From Chryseobacterium angstadtii (lineage in GTDB: Bacteria > Bacteroidota > Bacteroidia > Flavobacteriales > Weeksellaceae): a DNA stretch of 64,000 nucleotides. Both the position numbers and the translations under genes were made by a program. Under the pieces are notes generated by a model, which saw only the letters and a list, made by a program, of their open reading frames with translations, was not told where the DNA came from and ran no database searches. How positions within the stretch are numbered: position 1 is the stretch's first letter; each line of letters begins with the position of its first letter. The stretch lies in assembly GCF_001045465.1 (NCBI RefSeq), contig NZ_LFND01000002.1, positions 124,001 through 188,000 of the forward strand. Reading direction: 5' to 3'. Below, piece after piece: positions 1 through 9,350 of the stretch.

Positions 1-20
1 GTAATAACTAGTTTCTTCAT
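1..20 (-). CDS. possible 5' end of a truncated gene (MKKLVIT...)
   Basis: On the minus strand an ATG at 20-18 opens a frame reading MKKLVI and runs off the window edge. It lies just beyond a hairpin that would end the next minus-strand gene. The same few bases can equally be the tail of a plus-strand gene (taa at 2-4), which would make the hairpin a shared convergent terminator. Seven codons cannot decide; product unknown. Confidence 0.25.
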
Positions 21-30
21 ATCAAATTTT

Positions 31-64
31 AAAAGCCATCAGGATTTCTTCTGATGGCTTTTTT
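31..64. terminator. bidirectional hairpin terminator
   Basis: A 9-bp stem (agccatcag / ctgatggct) with an 8-base loop is flanked by A-tract on the left and T-tract on the right, so it can act in both directions. It ends the minus-strand gene that stops at 115 and possibly a plus-strand gene ending near position 4. Confidence 0.75.
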
Positions 65-114
65 GATTTTATAAAAACATGCGGATCACTCTTTTGGAAG
101 CTCTCTATCCAATA

Positions 115-2514
115 CTATTTCACCACTTCATTATAATAAACCGGCATATAGCTATTTTTATCATACCCCATAATGATGATCCTGTAATTTCTGGCTTCAT
201 CATTGTTATAAAACTGCACTTTTGCAGGCTCCCGCTGAATTTCCAGAAAAGGATTCCAATACAGTACAGAACGGGCATCTTTTGGAATTTTTCTAAACTC
301 TTCATTGCTGTAATCCGGGTTGATGAACGGAGTATCTTTCGGATATCCTTTTAATGAAATTTTCTTTAGCATGCTGGGTTGATTAGAATTGGCAGAACCC
401 GTCATTCCGCCTCTGCGCGTATAAATGGCAATAGCCCCATTACCGCCGCCAAAACCGCCTGCAAAATAGCCCTTGATGACTTTCACCATAGCAATATCTG
501 CCACAGAAATAGATGAAATATAACCCGCATCTGCAGGCATTTCATCTACATAAATTCCCACGCGGGATCCCCTCAGCATGGGAACATAATTGCCTCCCTG
601 CGACTGTATGTCCAGCCCAGCCACTCTTCCCTGCAGCCACTGAAGAATATTGACACTGGCCACATTATTATTATCGTTTACAAAATCAAAAACAACTTCA
701 TTTCCACTTCTGAATAAAGAACTGCTTAATGTGGCATTAAGCGTTTTGGTTAAATTTTTCTTCTGTCCTGTTAACTTAACCTCTTCAATATCCGTCACTT
801 TTTCTCTGAGGGTCTTCTGAATATTTTTATTGGTCACATATCCTGCAATTTCATCAGGCAGCTTTTCATTGGCATCACGTTTTGTCAGGAGATACCGGCT
901 TTCCGGCATATTGCCTTTATAAGGGATAAAATCAAAATTAGGCTGAAAGATCACCTGAACCTGTTCTTTGGGAATCTTCTGTTCGCTGTTTAGCTGATAA
1001 GATACTTTCAAAACATCTTCGAATACCAATCCGTTTAAACTGAAAAAGCCTTTATCATCTGTTTTTACCTGATGAAATGCGGTGGACGGGCTTTTATCCG
1101 TAGTTGAAAAAACAAGGTTAAGATCTGCGTTAGGAGCCGGATTTCCCAGAACTGAAACTTTTCCTTTGTAAGAAATATAGTTTTCAGGTTTATTTTTAAT
1201 CATAGGAAAGTTTCCCAGAGTCAGCATTTTCCAGTCGAAGCGTTTCCATTTTTCGGAAATTAACAAGGCATCCAATGCTTCTCCATTACTGTTTTTATCG
1301 AAATAGCGGGCAGGAGAACTGATGTTTGATTTGATATCACCTGTAAGCCATAAAGTACTTAAAAGGTTGTTATCATCTTCAGAGCTTTGGGCATTTCCGT
1401 CCATAACAAGTACGGAATAATCAGACTCGCTGTCGTCTTTTGTAATACTGAAGGAGTTGGAAGCACGCGGACTTTCACTAAGCGATAAGGACTGAAGTTC
1501 AGGTTTCTTAATTTTCAATAATTCATGCTGCACAAAACAAAGCCTTTGTACAAGCAAGTTCTCATGATCATCAAAAATACTGATCTGCAAAATACCATTT
1601 ACGAGTCTATCAGCTGGAATGGATAATGTTTGGCCGGATATTTTTGCAGCAATGGCTTTATAAACCAGCTGATTATCCATAGTTCCGATGATTTTATATC
1701 CTTGAGATGCCGACAGGTTTTTTCCGGTTAACGTAAAAGCTACCGCCTCTGAATTACTTTTTACCTGTAGATGAACACCAGATACAGCTACATCGGGAAG
1801 ATCTATACTTTGTTTAGCTCCATTAGAATCAAAAACAATCACCCTGTATTTCTTCCCATTTTGAGGCGTGAGTTCAAATGCTCCTACATTTTCATCAAAA
1901 CCGTCGAAGCTTATCATTTTGGTATCCGGTTTTTCAGTATCAACAACATAGCCACTCCATTTTGAAGGGGTAAAACCTTTGGAACGAAGTCTTACGGCAA
2001 ATTTTGTGGGAATTCCTTCAATAAAAGTTCCGCTTTCAGGATAAGCTTCAGCGTGCCATGCCGAAAGACTATCTTTCACAAGCTTTTCCGGAGAAGAAGG
2101 ATTGTAGACTTCAATAGGACGTATCAGTTGAAAATCCTCACTGAAATTAGTCATCCATGTTGTATAAGCTCTTATATAATAGACATTTTCTTTCAATGTT
2201 TCCGGAAGGCTGATGCTTCCGCCACCTTTTCCATTCAGGAGAGGAACGAATGTTTTTGTAATCTGGGTTTTGTTCTGGTCATACAATTCTACAAAAAGAT
2301 TGGTAGAAATTGTAGAAGGATTGTACCCTTCAAATACAATGGCTTTAAACCATATATTTTCCCCTGTCAGATAATTTTTTTTATCAAAAAGCAGATGTAT
2401 TTTTTCCTGAGGATATTTTTCTTTAAATGTTTTTAATGCTTCTTCAACTTTAATTTGTGAATTAAATTCATTAACCATACCCAGCACAAGTATGAATATC
2501 AGTTTTCTCATCAT
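115..2514 (-). CDS. macroglobulin-like (MG2) protein with TonB-receptor plug domain
   Basis: A 799-residue exported protein with an N-terminal hydrophobic signal (about residues 1-19). Residues ~30-135 resemble the MG2 beta-sandwich of alpha-2-macroglobulins (motif with LLFDKKNYLTGENIWFKA-like start, typical of Bacteroidota surface proteins). A carboxypeptidase-regulatory-like beta-sandwich region is plausible at ~450-530. Residues ~650-745 match a TonB-dependent receptor plug (ILQWLQGRVAGLDI, then LRGSRVGIYVDEMP and a GGGNGAIAIYTRRG end), but no 22-strand barrel follows; the protein stops ~55 residues later. Such barrel-less plug proteins are common in Bacteroidota and their role is unknown. 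Monocistronic, with a terminator at 31-64. Inference: outer-membrane or periplasmic component; function unproven. Confidence 0.85.
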   Translation of the reverse strand: MMRKLIFILVLGMVNEFNSQIKVEEALKTFKEKYPQEKIHLLFDKKNYLTGENIWFKAIVFEGYNPSTISTNLFVELYDQNKTQITKTFVPLLNGKGGGSISLPETLKENVYYIRAYTTWMTNFSEDFQLIRPIEVYNPSSPEKLVKDSLSAWHAEAYPESGTFIEGIPTKFAVRLRSKGFTPSKWSGYVVDTEKPDTKMISFDGFDENVGAFELTPQNGKKYRVIVFDSNGAKQSIDLPDVAVSGVHLQVKSNSEAVAFTLTGKNLSASQGYKIIGTMDNQLVYKAIAAKISGQTLSIPADRLVNGILQISIFDDHENLLVQRLCFVQHELLKIKKPELQSLSLSESPRASNSFSITKDDSESDYSVLVMDGNAQSSEDDNNLLSTLWLTGDIKSNISSPARYFDKNSNGEALDALLISEKWKRFDWKMLTLGNFPMIKNKPENYISYKGKVSVLGNPAPNADLNLVFSTTDKSPSTAFHQVKTDDKGFFSLNGLVFEDVLKVSYQLNSEQKIPKEQVQVIFQPNFDFIPYKGNMPESRYLLTKRDANEKLPDEIAGYVTNKNIQKTLREKVTDIEEVKLTGQKKNLTKTLNATLSSSLFRSGNEVVFDFVNDNNNVASVNILQWLQGRVAGLDIQSQGGNYVPMLRGSRVGIYVDEMPADAGYISSISVADIAMVKVIKGYFAGGFGGGNGAIAIYTRRGGMTGSANSNQPSMLKKISLKGYPKDTPFINPDYSNEEFRKIPKDARSVLYWNPFLEIQREPAKVQFYNNDEARNYRIIIMGYDKNSYMPVYYNEVVK

Positions 2515-2654
2515 AGTATGAATTTGGTTTTATTTTTTCAAGATTAAATAATAAAAATAAACTTTTTACAAACAATAAAAAACTAAATCAAATTTAAGCT
2601 TTTATATTTTTATTTATTTCAATGAAAATATAAAAATACCTCAAAAACAGACAC

Positions 2655-2690
2655 AAAAAAAGCCATCGGAATAACCCAATGGCTTTTATT
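2655..2690 (-). terminator. terminator of the first amidohydrolase gene
   Basis: Stem agccat/atggct with an imperfect inner stem, followed on the minus strand by seven T residues. It lies 37 bases after the stop codon at 2727. Confidence 0.7.
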
Positions 2691-2726
2691 TACAAAGAAC
2701 AAGTATATAAAAAATATATATTTCAA

Positions 2727-3965
2727 TTATGATCTCCAGAACAGATTCCCATCATTCATAAGGGCTTCTACTGTGGAGATTCTGGAAACGGCTTCTGCAG
2801 AACAGGAAGCATCGGTAAGGATAACGGATGCATCGTCTCCCGGTTTCGGCCATTGCTGTTTTCCTTCATCATTTAAAGGAATGGTGGTCTGAGTAGCAAA
2901 CTGAAGGGCTCTGGATAAGTCGAACTCCGTTTCATATCCATATAATTCTGCCATAAGATTCGCCTTCTGAAGCATATTCCCGGATCCGAAAGTACTCCAG
3001 TAATCCTGCACATTATCATTTCCAATCAAAACATTCACTCCATGTTTTTTCAATACAGGAATTGGCATAATGGTTCCTCTGAACGGTACTGAAGAAGCAA
3101 TTCCTACCTTTCCTGCTGCCAGTCTTTCCGCAATATGTTCTGTTTCTTTCTGGGAAAGATGTCCTAAAGCAAAAGCATGACTTACAAATGTTTTCCCCTG
3201 CAGTTCCGGATTTTCAATCGCCTTATCAATCAGATAATGAATTGTTTTCATTCCGGACTCTCCTGCTTCATGCAGATGAATATCAATTCCTTTTTTATGG
3301 TCTAAAGCCAGCTGAACTGTAAAATCGAGTACTTTTTCTATATTTCCGTCAATGCTGAAAGGATCAAGCCCTCCGATAAAACCTACACTTTTCAGCTTTG
3401 CTGCCTCTTTCATTAAAGGAAGAGTATCCGTATAATACAAACCATGTTGTGGAAATGCAACAAGTTCAGCTTTAAAAGAATCCTTCTTATTTTCTAATGC
3501 CGTTTCCAGATGTTCAAGCGATTGTAAACCTGACGTAGGATCAATATTAAAATGTGCTCTCGAATAATGAGTTCCGTAATGCTGGAGAAGACTGATCAGC
3601 TGTTCTGCCCTTTCCACGGATGTTTTCAGAAGTTCGGGAATGATTTCCTGCTCGTAAGCAATCATGTCCTTCACCGTTCTCCGTTTGGGCGAAAGTGCCT
3701 GCCAGGGAAGTCCATACAGGGTCTTGTCCAGGTGGATATGCATATCTCTGAACGCAGGAAGCATCAGAAACCCTTTGGCATCCCAAACATCAGAAGCAGG
3801 ATCATTCGCTTTTACCATTTTGATTTTTCCTTCTTCAATTTCAATACTGAAAAGATCAGTTTCTGTACGGACCACTTCTCCTTCATTGTATTCGAATCCC
3901 GTTTCGAGACGGACATTTTTGAGTGAATATTTTCCTTTTGCTGCCAACTGGTAGGGAAACTGCAT
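2727..3965 (-). CDS. amidohydrolase (cytosine deaminase-like), cytoplasmic paralog
   Basis: Metal-dependent amidohydrolase superfamily protein, 412 residues from the ATG at 3965. It shows the DMHIHLDKT metal-binding motif, a HIHLHEAGE motif (HxH-type second metal site), SHAFALG, and GNDNVQD carrying the late aspartate. Cytosine deaminase, isocytosine deaminase and related hydrolases share this fold; the substrate cannot be read from sequence. A frame extends upstream to 4004, but a good -7 box (TACCTTTG, 3992-3985) lies inside that extension, so 3965 is preferred. It is a close paralog of the gene at 5317-6651 but lacks its Tat-like signal. An AraC regulator sits between the two, suggesting a shared inducible pathway (inference). 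Confidence 0.85.
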   Translation of the reverse strand: MQFPYQLAAKGKYSLKNVRLETGFEYNEGEVVRTETDLFSIEIEEGKIKMVKANDPASDVWDAKGFLMLPAFRDMHIHLDKTLYGLPWQALSPKRRTVKDMIAYEQEIIPELLKTSVERAEQLISLLQHYGTHYSRAHFNIDPTSGLQSLEHLETALENKKDSFKAELVAFPQHGLYYTDTLPLMKEAAKLKSVGFIGGLDPFSIDGNIEKVLDFTVQLALDHKKGIDIHLHEAGESGMKTIHYLIDKAIENPELQGKTFVSHAFALGHLSQKETEHIAERLAAGKVGIASSVPFRGTIMPIPVLKKHGVNVLIGNDNVQDYWSTFGSGNMLQKANLMAELYGYETEFDLSRALQFATQTTIPLNDEGKQQWPKPGDDASVILTDASCSAEAVSRISTVEALMNDGNLFWRS

Positions 3966-3984
3966 GACTTTTATTTTAACATGA

Positions 3985-3992
3985 CAAAGGTA
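3985..3992 (-). promoter_or_regulatory. promoter -7 element (TACCTTTG) of the amidohydrolase gene
   Basis: Read on the minus strand the bases are TACCTTTG, an exact match to the Bacteroidota TAnnTTTG box, about 20 bases before the ATG at 3965. No clear TTG lies 17-23 bases upstream, so the call rests on the -7 box alone. Confidence 0.45.
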
Positions 3993-4050
3993 CAACCGCT
4001 TCATTTCAGGAGCGATGTATCAATTATGCTTTGTTTTGTATGGATTATTA

Positions 4051-4194
4051 TTTAACCTGAGTCGGGATAAGGAGTAGCATTAAATAATTAATTATTAAAG
4101 CTATCATTTATCGCAATGATAAACAAGGAATTCTTTACCTTTTAAATGTCTTAAAGCGAGACAAAGCCACTTCGTTTATTAAAGTAATACAAAG
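4051..4194. repeat. dispersed intergenic repeat, copy A
   Basis: The gap 3966-4308 contains no gene. Bases 4081-4194 are closely similar to 36244-36361: both share the core ctatcatttatcgcaa and the 3' block acaaagccacttcgtttatt followed by aaagtaatacaaag. A separate motif tttaacctgagtcgggataa at 4051-4070 recurs in variant form at 13951 and, inverted, at 14170. The repeat has no open frame; its origin is unknown. Confidence 0.8.
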
Positions 4195-4308
4195 TTGGGT
4201 ATTACTTCGATAGGCTTTATTTCTTTGTACATCTTAAAAAATGAAAAATCATCGTATTAAACCTTTCTGTTCAGTTTTTCATTTAGAAAGCATTATCCCA
4301 AACCCAAG

Positions 4309-5220
4309 TTATTTAAACTGAGACGGAGTCATTCCCGTCTGTATTTTGAAAAATTTGGAAAAGCTGGCATGATCGTAAAAGCCTAATTCATAAACAATAT
4401 CTTTTACAGACATTTCCGACACTTTTAAAAGGCGTTTTGCTTCCAGCAGAATACGGTCCTGAATAAGGGAAGATGCCGAAGCATTGAGATTTTTTTTACA
4501 GACAATATTCAGATAATTGGCAGAAATATGAAGCTTCTCCGCATAAAAAGAAACTGATCTCTGCGTTTTGAAATGTTCATCAATAAGATGCAGAAATTTG
4601 GAAATAATAGGATTGGAATGATATTTTTCAAAATCTTTGAAAGTTCCTTCCACGGATTTACTGACCAGCAGTCCGATAAGCTCACTTCGTTTCTGTATGA
4701 CTTCCCAAAATACATTCTCCGCACTCACCTCTTTCTGAATGGCCTGAAATTCATACAGAAAAGTTTTAAAAATTTCTTTGGAAAGATGAATAACCGGATG
4801 ATTCTGATAATAAGAAGCTGAAAATCTCAGGGAAGGCAGAAAACTTTCAAACCAGTCTCTGCTGATCATCAATTGATAACCCACCGTCTCCTTTTCTATC
4901 ACCCACTGATGCACCTGATCCGGAAAAACAAGATGAATCTGGCTGTTTCCTACCTCGTATTCCGTAAAATCTATGGTATGGCTGCCTTTCCCGCGTTCGA
5001 ATAGATTAATGATAAAAAAATCGTGCTTATGAGGCTCATCAATAGAACGTTCCCCATGCAGCTCATTAAACAGCAAATGACAGCCCTGAAGCTGGTTTTC
5101 ACTGAATTCCTGAATTCCCAAAACCGGAAAATGATCTGTATGATAAGCCACGTGCCCTGATTTTCTCCTAAAATTAGTAAAATTTATGCAGGAAATCTTC
5201 GGGGCAGAGGAAATTTTCAT
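4309..5220 (-). CDS. AraC-family transcriptional regulator
   Basis: A 303-residue regulator. Residues ~60-180 form a cupin-like N-terminal sensing domain (HKHDFFIINLFERGKGSHTI pattern). Residues ~205-303 are the double helix-turn-helix AraC domain: FYAEKLHISANYLNIVCKK for the first HTH, then DIVYELGFYDHASFSKFFK and TPSQFK for the second. No signal or membrane segment, so it acts in the cytoplasm. It lies between two paralogous amidohydrolase genes on the same strand, which makes them its most likely targets (inference). The ligand is unknown. Confidence 0.93.
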   Translation of the reverse strand: MKISSAPKISCINFTNFRRKSGHVAYHTDHFPVLGIQEFSENQLQGCHLLFNELHGERSIDEPHKHDFFIINLFERGKGSHTIDFTEYEVGNSQIHLVFPDQVHQWVIEKETVGYQLMISRDWFESFLPSLRFSASYYQNHPVIHLSKEIFKTFLYEFQAIQKEVSAENVFWEVIQKRSELIGLLVSKSVEGTFKDFEKYHSNPIISKFLHLIDEHFKTQRSVSFYAEKLHISANYLNIVCKKNLNASASSLIQDRILLEAKRLLKVSEMSVKDIVYELGFYDHASFSKFFKIQTGMTPSQFK

Positions 5221-5316
5221 TCTTAAACAGGTTTGATAAGTTTTTGAAACATTAAGAACGGTGAAGGAGGTAAGAATGGTTCAATTACGCACGTTTATAT
5301 TTCTTGAAGTAAAATT

Positions 5317-6651
5317 TTAATACACTACATTCCCCTGATACACCAACGATTCCACATTGGAAATTCTTGAAACTGCTTCTGCAGAACAACTTGCATTCAC
5401 CAGCACGAAATCTGCCTGATCTCCTGTTTTGGGCCATTGCTGTTTTCCCTGATCATCCAGTGGAAGAACATTTGCTGTTGCCAGTTTCAGACTTCTCGAT
5501 AATAAAAACTCTGTGGAATATCCATACAGCTGAGCCATTAAATTGGCTTTCTGAAGCACACTTCCCGTTCCAAAAGTATTCCAGTGATCTACAATACTGT
5601 CATTACCTGTCAATACATTTACATGATGCTTATACAGCGTAGGAATCGGCATGATGAGACTTCCGAACGGAATGGTAGAAACAATTCCGATCTGAGCTTC
5701 CGCCAATTTTTCAGCGATCTCTTCCTGCTTGGCTTTATCCAATTTGGCCAGAACAAAACAATGGCTAAGGAATGTTTTTCCTTTCAGTGAAGGGTTTTCA
5801 TTCACTTTTTTAATAAGATATTCAACAGTATTCAGGCCGGATTCTCCTGTTTCATGAAGATGGATATCAATTCCTTTTTTGTGGTCTAAAGCCAATTGAA
5901 CGGTGAAATCAATTGTTTTTTCAATCGCTCCATCTATGGTAAAAGGATCTACACCGCCAATAAAATCAATATCCATCTGTGCTGCTTCTTTCAGGTAAGG
6001 CGCTGAATCTGTATAAAATACGCCATGTTGAGGAAAAGCCACAAGTTCAGCTCCGAAAGTCTTTTTCTTATTATCCAGCGCTTTCTGAAGTTTTTTTAAT
6101 GAATTCAATTGGGATGTCGGCTCGATATTGACATGGCTCCTTGCGAAAGAAGTTCCTTTGGACTGCAGCAGTTCAATCATTTTTTCTGCTTTGAATGTTG
6201 AGTTTTTCAGCATTTCAGGGAGCATTTGCTTCTCCAGTTCAATCATTCCTTTTACGCCTCCTTTTCTTTTTCTTACTGCCTGCCATTGGTCTCCGTAAAA
6301 GGTTTTATCAAGATGAATATGCATGTCTTTAAAAGCAGGAAGCATCAGCATTCCTCGGGCATCAACAGCTTTTGCGTTGGGCTGGTTCGGACTGATGGTT
6401 TTTATCTTTCCGTTTTCTGTTTCTACATAAAAAAGATCGGTTTTGGTAGCTATTACTTCTCCTTCCTCATATTCGAAGCCGGTTTCCAGACGGACATTTT
6501 TAAAGGCTGTTTTTCCTTTTGCCAGGTGATTCTGTTCATCGAAAAAAGGAGATGCTGCCATGATATTGGGTATTAAAGTAAGTCCGGCGGCGGCCAGTGC
6601 TGAGTTTCTTATAAAATCTTTACGCGAAATAGGGTTGTCAGAGATATTCAT
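5317..6651 (-). CDS. amidohydrolase (cytosine deaminase-like) with Tat-like signal
   Basis: A 444-residue paralog of the protein encoded at 2727-3965. The N-terminus reads SRKDFIRNSALAAAGLTLI, which resembles a twin-arginine (Tat) or 'ten-TIM' signal with only one arginine pair variant (SRKDF), followed by a hydrophobic stretch and an A-rich cleavage zone (~residues 20-33). The mature part has DMHIHLDKT, HIHLHETGE, SHCFVLAK and GNDSIVD metal-site motifs, so the catalytic set seems complete. Predicted location is periplasmic, in contrast with its cytoplasmic sister. A TAATTTTG -7 box lies at 6675-6668. Substrate unknown. Confidence 0.87.
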   Translation of the reverse strand: MNISDNPISRKDFIRNSALAAAGLTLIPNIMAASPFFDEQNHLAKGKTAFKNVRLETGFEYEEGEVIATKTDLFYVETENGKIKTISPNQPNAKAVDARGMLMLPAFKDMHIHLDKTFYGDQWQAVRKRKGGVKGMIELEKQMLPEMLKNSTFKAEKMIELLQSKGTSFARSHVNIEPTSQLNSLKKLQKALDNKKKTFGAELVAFPQHGVFYTDSAPYLKEAAQMDIDFIGGVDPFTIDGAIEKTIDFTVQLALDHKKGIDIHLHETGESGLNTVEYLIKKVNENPSLKGKTFLSHCFVLAKLDKAKQEEIAEKLAEAQIGIVSTIPFGSLIMPIPTLYKHHVNVLTGNDSIVDHWNTFGTGSVLQKANLMAQLYGYSTEFLLSRSLKLATANVLPLDDQGKQQWPKTGDQADFVLVNASCSAEAVSRISNVESLVYQGNVVY

Positions 6652-6667
6652 TCCAATCTGTTTATGA

Positions 6668-6675
6668 CAAAATTA
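6668..6675 (-). promoter_or_regulatory. possible -7 promoter element (TAATTTTG)
   Basis: Minus-strand bases TAATTTTG match TAnnTTTG, 16 bases before the ATG at 6651. A convincing -33 TTG is not visible. Confidence 0.35.
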
Positions 6676-6862
6676 AAAAGAAGCGGAATGATCGGGATGT
6701 ATGGTTTATTACAATATCTGTACGATTTATTGAAGCATTGTGTTTTTTGGTTTTGAAAAGGTGTAATTATTTTTTTTTGACCATTCTCCAAAGGATAAGG
6801 ATTGGGATCCGATGAATATTATTCTTCGTTAAAACTCTCCTATTTCAAAATAATAATGTCAT

Positions 6863-6898
6863 AAAAAAGACCGGATTTAGTCGTCCGGTCTTTGTATA
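6863..6898 (-). terminator. hemL terminator
   Basis: Stem agaccgga/tccggtct with a 8-base loop, followed by a T-tract on the minus strand, 17 bases after the hemL stop. Confidence 0.8.
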
Positions 6899-6914
6899 AT
6901 GTATGGGTTAGCTG

Positions 6915-8198
6915 TTAAGAATATTCAAATTTTCTTACCGCTTCCAATGTCATGTCAATTTCTCTGTCTTTGATTGCGTCACTTATGAAATAGGTTTCAT
7001 AGCCGCTTGGTGGAAGATATACTCCATTTTGAAGCATCTGATGGAAGAAATTATTGAACAAAGGATGGTTTGCTGCCTGCGCTTCATCAAAATTGGAAAC
7101 TCTGTTCGTATGGAAAAATACGGACATCATGGATCCTTTTCTGTTGATCTTATGTGCAATTCCTTTTTCATTCAGAATTTTACCGATTCCGAAATCCAGG
7201 GTTTCCGTTGTTTTATTGATTCTGTTGAAGAATTCCGGATCATTTTTGATAAGCTGTAATGTTTTCAATCCGGCTCTCATAGCCAATGGATTTCCGCTTA
7301 AAGTTCCGGCCTGGTAAACGCCTCCTTTAGGGGCAAGGTGGTCCATAATTTCGTTTCTTCCTGCAAAAGCTCCTACTGGAAGACCTCCACCGATTACTTT
7401 ACCGTAAGTCACAAGGTCAGCCTTTACATTATAAAGTTCCTGCGCTCCTCCGAATGCCAGTCTGAATCCTGTCATTACTTCATCAAAGATTAATAACGCT
7501 CCGTTTTCGTCACAGATTTTTCTTAAATTCTGAAGAAAATCATTTTCAGGAAGTACGCAACCCATATTCCCGGCAACCGGTTCAATGATAACGGCAGCAA
7601 TTTCCCCTTGATTGTGACGGAAAAGGTCTTCTACCTGTTCAAAATCGTTGTAACGGGCTAGCAGAGTGTCTTTAGCTGTTCCTTCCGTAACTCCGGGAGA
7701 ATTAGGGTTTCCGAAAGTAGCAGCACCACTTCCGGCTTTGATTAAAAATGAATCTGAATGGCCGTGATAGCAGCCTTCAAACTTCACAATTTTATCTCTT
7801 TTCGTAAAACCTCTTGCCAGTCTTACGGCACTCATACATGCTTCTGTCCCTGAAGAAACCATTCTGATCTGGTCAATATTCGGGACATTTTCTATGATAA
7901 ATTTTGCAATTTCTGTTTCCAGTTCAGTGGGTGCACCGAAAGAGAAGCCTTTTTCAGCCTGCATTTTCAGTTCTTCCAGTACTTCAGGATGGGTATGTCC
8001 TAAAATGGCCGGCCCCCAGGAATTGATGTAGTCAATATAAGTATTGTCATCTGCATCGGTAAGGTAAGCTCCTTTTGCGGATTTCATAAATACGGGAACC
8101 CCTCCTACCGATTTGAATGCGCGCACAGGAGAATTTACGCCGCCCGGAATGTATTTGTAGGCTTCATCGAATAAAGCCGAACTTCTTTGGTATTTCAT
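6915..8198 (-). CDS. hemL: glutamate-1-semialdehyde 2,1-aminomutase
   Basis: Converts glutamate-1-semialdehyde to 5-aminolevulinate, the first committed tetrapyrrole precursor in the C5 pathway; cytoplasmic, PLP-dependent. At 427 residues it has the normal family length. Key features are SSGTEA (115-120, phosphate binding), YHGHSD (144-149), FDEVMTGFR (239-246) and the PLP lysine K267 in [14 protein letters not shown]. The start [13 protein letters not shown] followed by [12 protein letters not shown] is typical for HemL. It ends at a clear terminator and lies 74 bases after a glucosaminidase gene on the same strand. Confidence 0.97.
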   Translation of the reverse strand: MKYQRSSALFDEAYKYIPGGVNSPVRAFKSVGGVPVFMKSAKGAYLTDADDNTYIDYINSWGPAILGHTHPEVLEELKMQAEKGFSFGAPTELETEIAKFIIENVPNIDQIRMVSSGTEACMSAVRLARGFTKRDKIVKFEGCYHGHSDSFLIKAGSGAATFGNPNSPGVTEGTAKDTLLARYNDFEQVEDLFRHNQGEIAAVIIEPVAGNMGCVLPENDFLQNLRKICDENGALLIFDEVMTGFRLAFGGAQELYNVKADLVTYGKVIGGGLPVGAFAGRNEIMDHLAPKGGVYQAGTLSGNPLAMRAGLKTLQLIKNDPEFFNRINKTTETLDFGIGKILNEKGIAHKINRKGSMMSVFFHTNRVSNFDEAQAANHPLFNNFFHQMLQNGVYLPPSGYETYFISDAIKDREIDMTLEAVRKFEYS

Positions 8199-8272
8199 AT
8201 TTTAGTGGATAGTTGACCATTTATATTGGGTCGTTCACTGAAAACTGACCCTTAAAAAACGTCAACAAAAAA

Positions 8273-9343
8273 TTAGTTTCTAGGTTTTTTATCAATTAAA
8301 TAAATCAACTGTCCTGCGGAAGGTTTTTGTCCTTCATCCATTCTGTTTTTTGCGTATAATTTATTTAATTTGATTCCGAATTTCTGTGCGATATCGTGCA
8401 TATCCTCGCCTGACTCGGCTTTGTAGATGGCAGTAGTTCCTGCGGAGTTTTTAGATTCAAGGAACACAATATCATTTTTCTTTAAAATATTGCTGTCCAG
8501 TTCATTCCATTTAGCCAGTCTGCTTTCGCTTACTTTGAATTTATCTGCAATGAATTTTACGGTGGTATCTTCAGGAATAACGATATATTTTAAGCCTTCA
8601 TTCGGGTGGCTTTTAATCAGGATTGAGTTAAGAATTTCGGCTTTTGTTTTGATTTTTTCCACTCTTTTCTGCTGCTGGGCATAAGAGGTCTGCTTGTATG
8701 GAACTTCTACGGTAACGGGTTCTTTAGCTTTCTTAACATTCATTTTTGATGGTTCCAGCTGAGCCATAAATGTTCTGTCGTCTTTCAGATCCGGATACAT
8801 TTTCAACACGGCATACAGCACTTCTCTGGAATTGGTATCATCGTACTCGTAAAGTCTGTATCTTTCAATTTTGCCGATCAGGATTGAGGCATAACGAGGG
8901 TTTGTAGCATACCCTGCTTTTTTCAGTCCATGTGCCCATGCCTTGTAATCTTTCATGTTCAGATTGAAAAGGTTGGCGTAGTATTTTCTTGTGGACAGGA
9001 ATATGGAGTGATCTTCATAAGACTGTCGCGGATCATCATAAACACGGAAACATTCATTGGGAGCATCATCCGTATGCTTCATGGTTTTTCCTGTCCAGTC
9101 TTCTTTACATTTTATTCCGAAATGATTTTTGCCTTCCTGTGCCAGTCTGCTCTGCCCTCCTCCGGTCTCCAAGAGTCCCTGGGCCAATGTAATAGAAGCC
9201 GGAATTTTGTATTTTTCCATTTCTTCTACCGCATATTTAGCGAATTTTTGAATATACTGGTCTTCAGTAGCCCAAGTCTGAGCTGAGAATTTTGATAAAA
9301 CTAAAAGGCTTATGAGTAAGAAAAGTCTTTTCATGTTTTTCAA
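8273..9343 (-). CDS. LysM-containing N-acetylglucosaminidase (GH73-type)
   Basis: Exported peptidoglycan hydrolase of 356 residues. A signal peptide spans ~1-21 (ending FSAQ). Residues ~30-170 form the glucosaminidase domain, with the conserved LAQGLLETGGGQSRLA block (catalytic Glu in LLETGGG), NHFGIKC and the YDDPRQSYEDHS segment. Two C-terminal LysM modules (about 255-300 and 308-352) would bind glycan. Family knowledge says such enzymes cut the glycan backbone during growth or separation. The upstream gene ends 7 bases before this start, so they are probably cotranscribed. Confidence 0.92.
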   Translation of the reverse strand: MKNMKRLFLLISLLVLSKFSAQTWATEDQYIQKFAKYAVEEMEKYKIPASITLAQGLLETGGGQSRLAQEGKNHFGIKCKEDWTGKTMKHTDDAPNECFRVYDDPRQSYEDHSIFLSTRKYYANLFNLNMKDYKAWAHGLKKAGYATNPRYASILIGKIERYRLYEYDDTNSREVLYAVLKMYPDLKDDRTFMAQLEPSKMNVKKAKEPVTVEVPYKQTSYAQQQKRVEKIKTKAEILNSILIKSHPNEGLKYIVIPEDTTVKFIADKFKVSESRLAKWNELDSNILKKNDIVFLESKNSAGTTAIYKAESGEDMHDIAQKFGIKLNKLYAKNRMDEGQKPSAGQLIYLIDKKPRN

Positions 9344-9350
9344 TTTTTAC

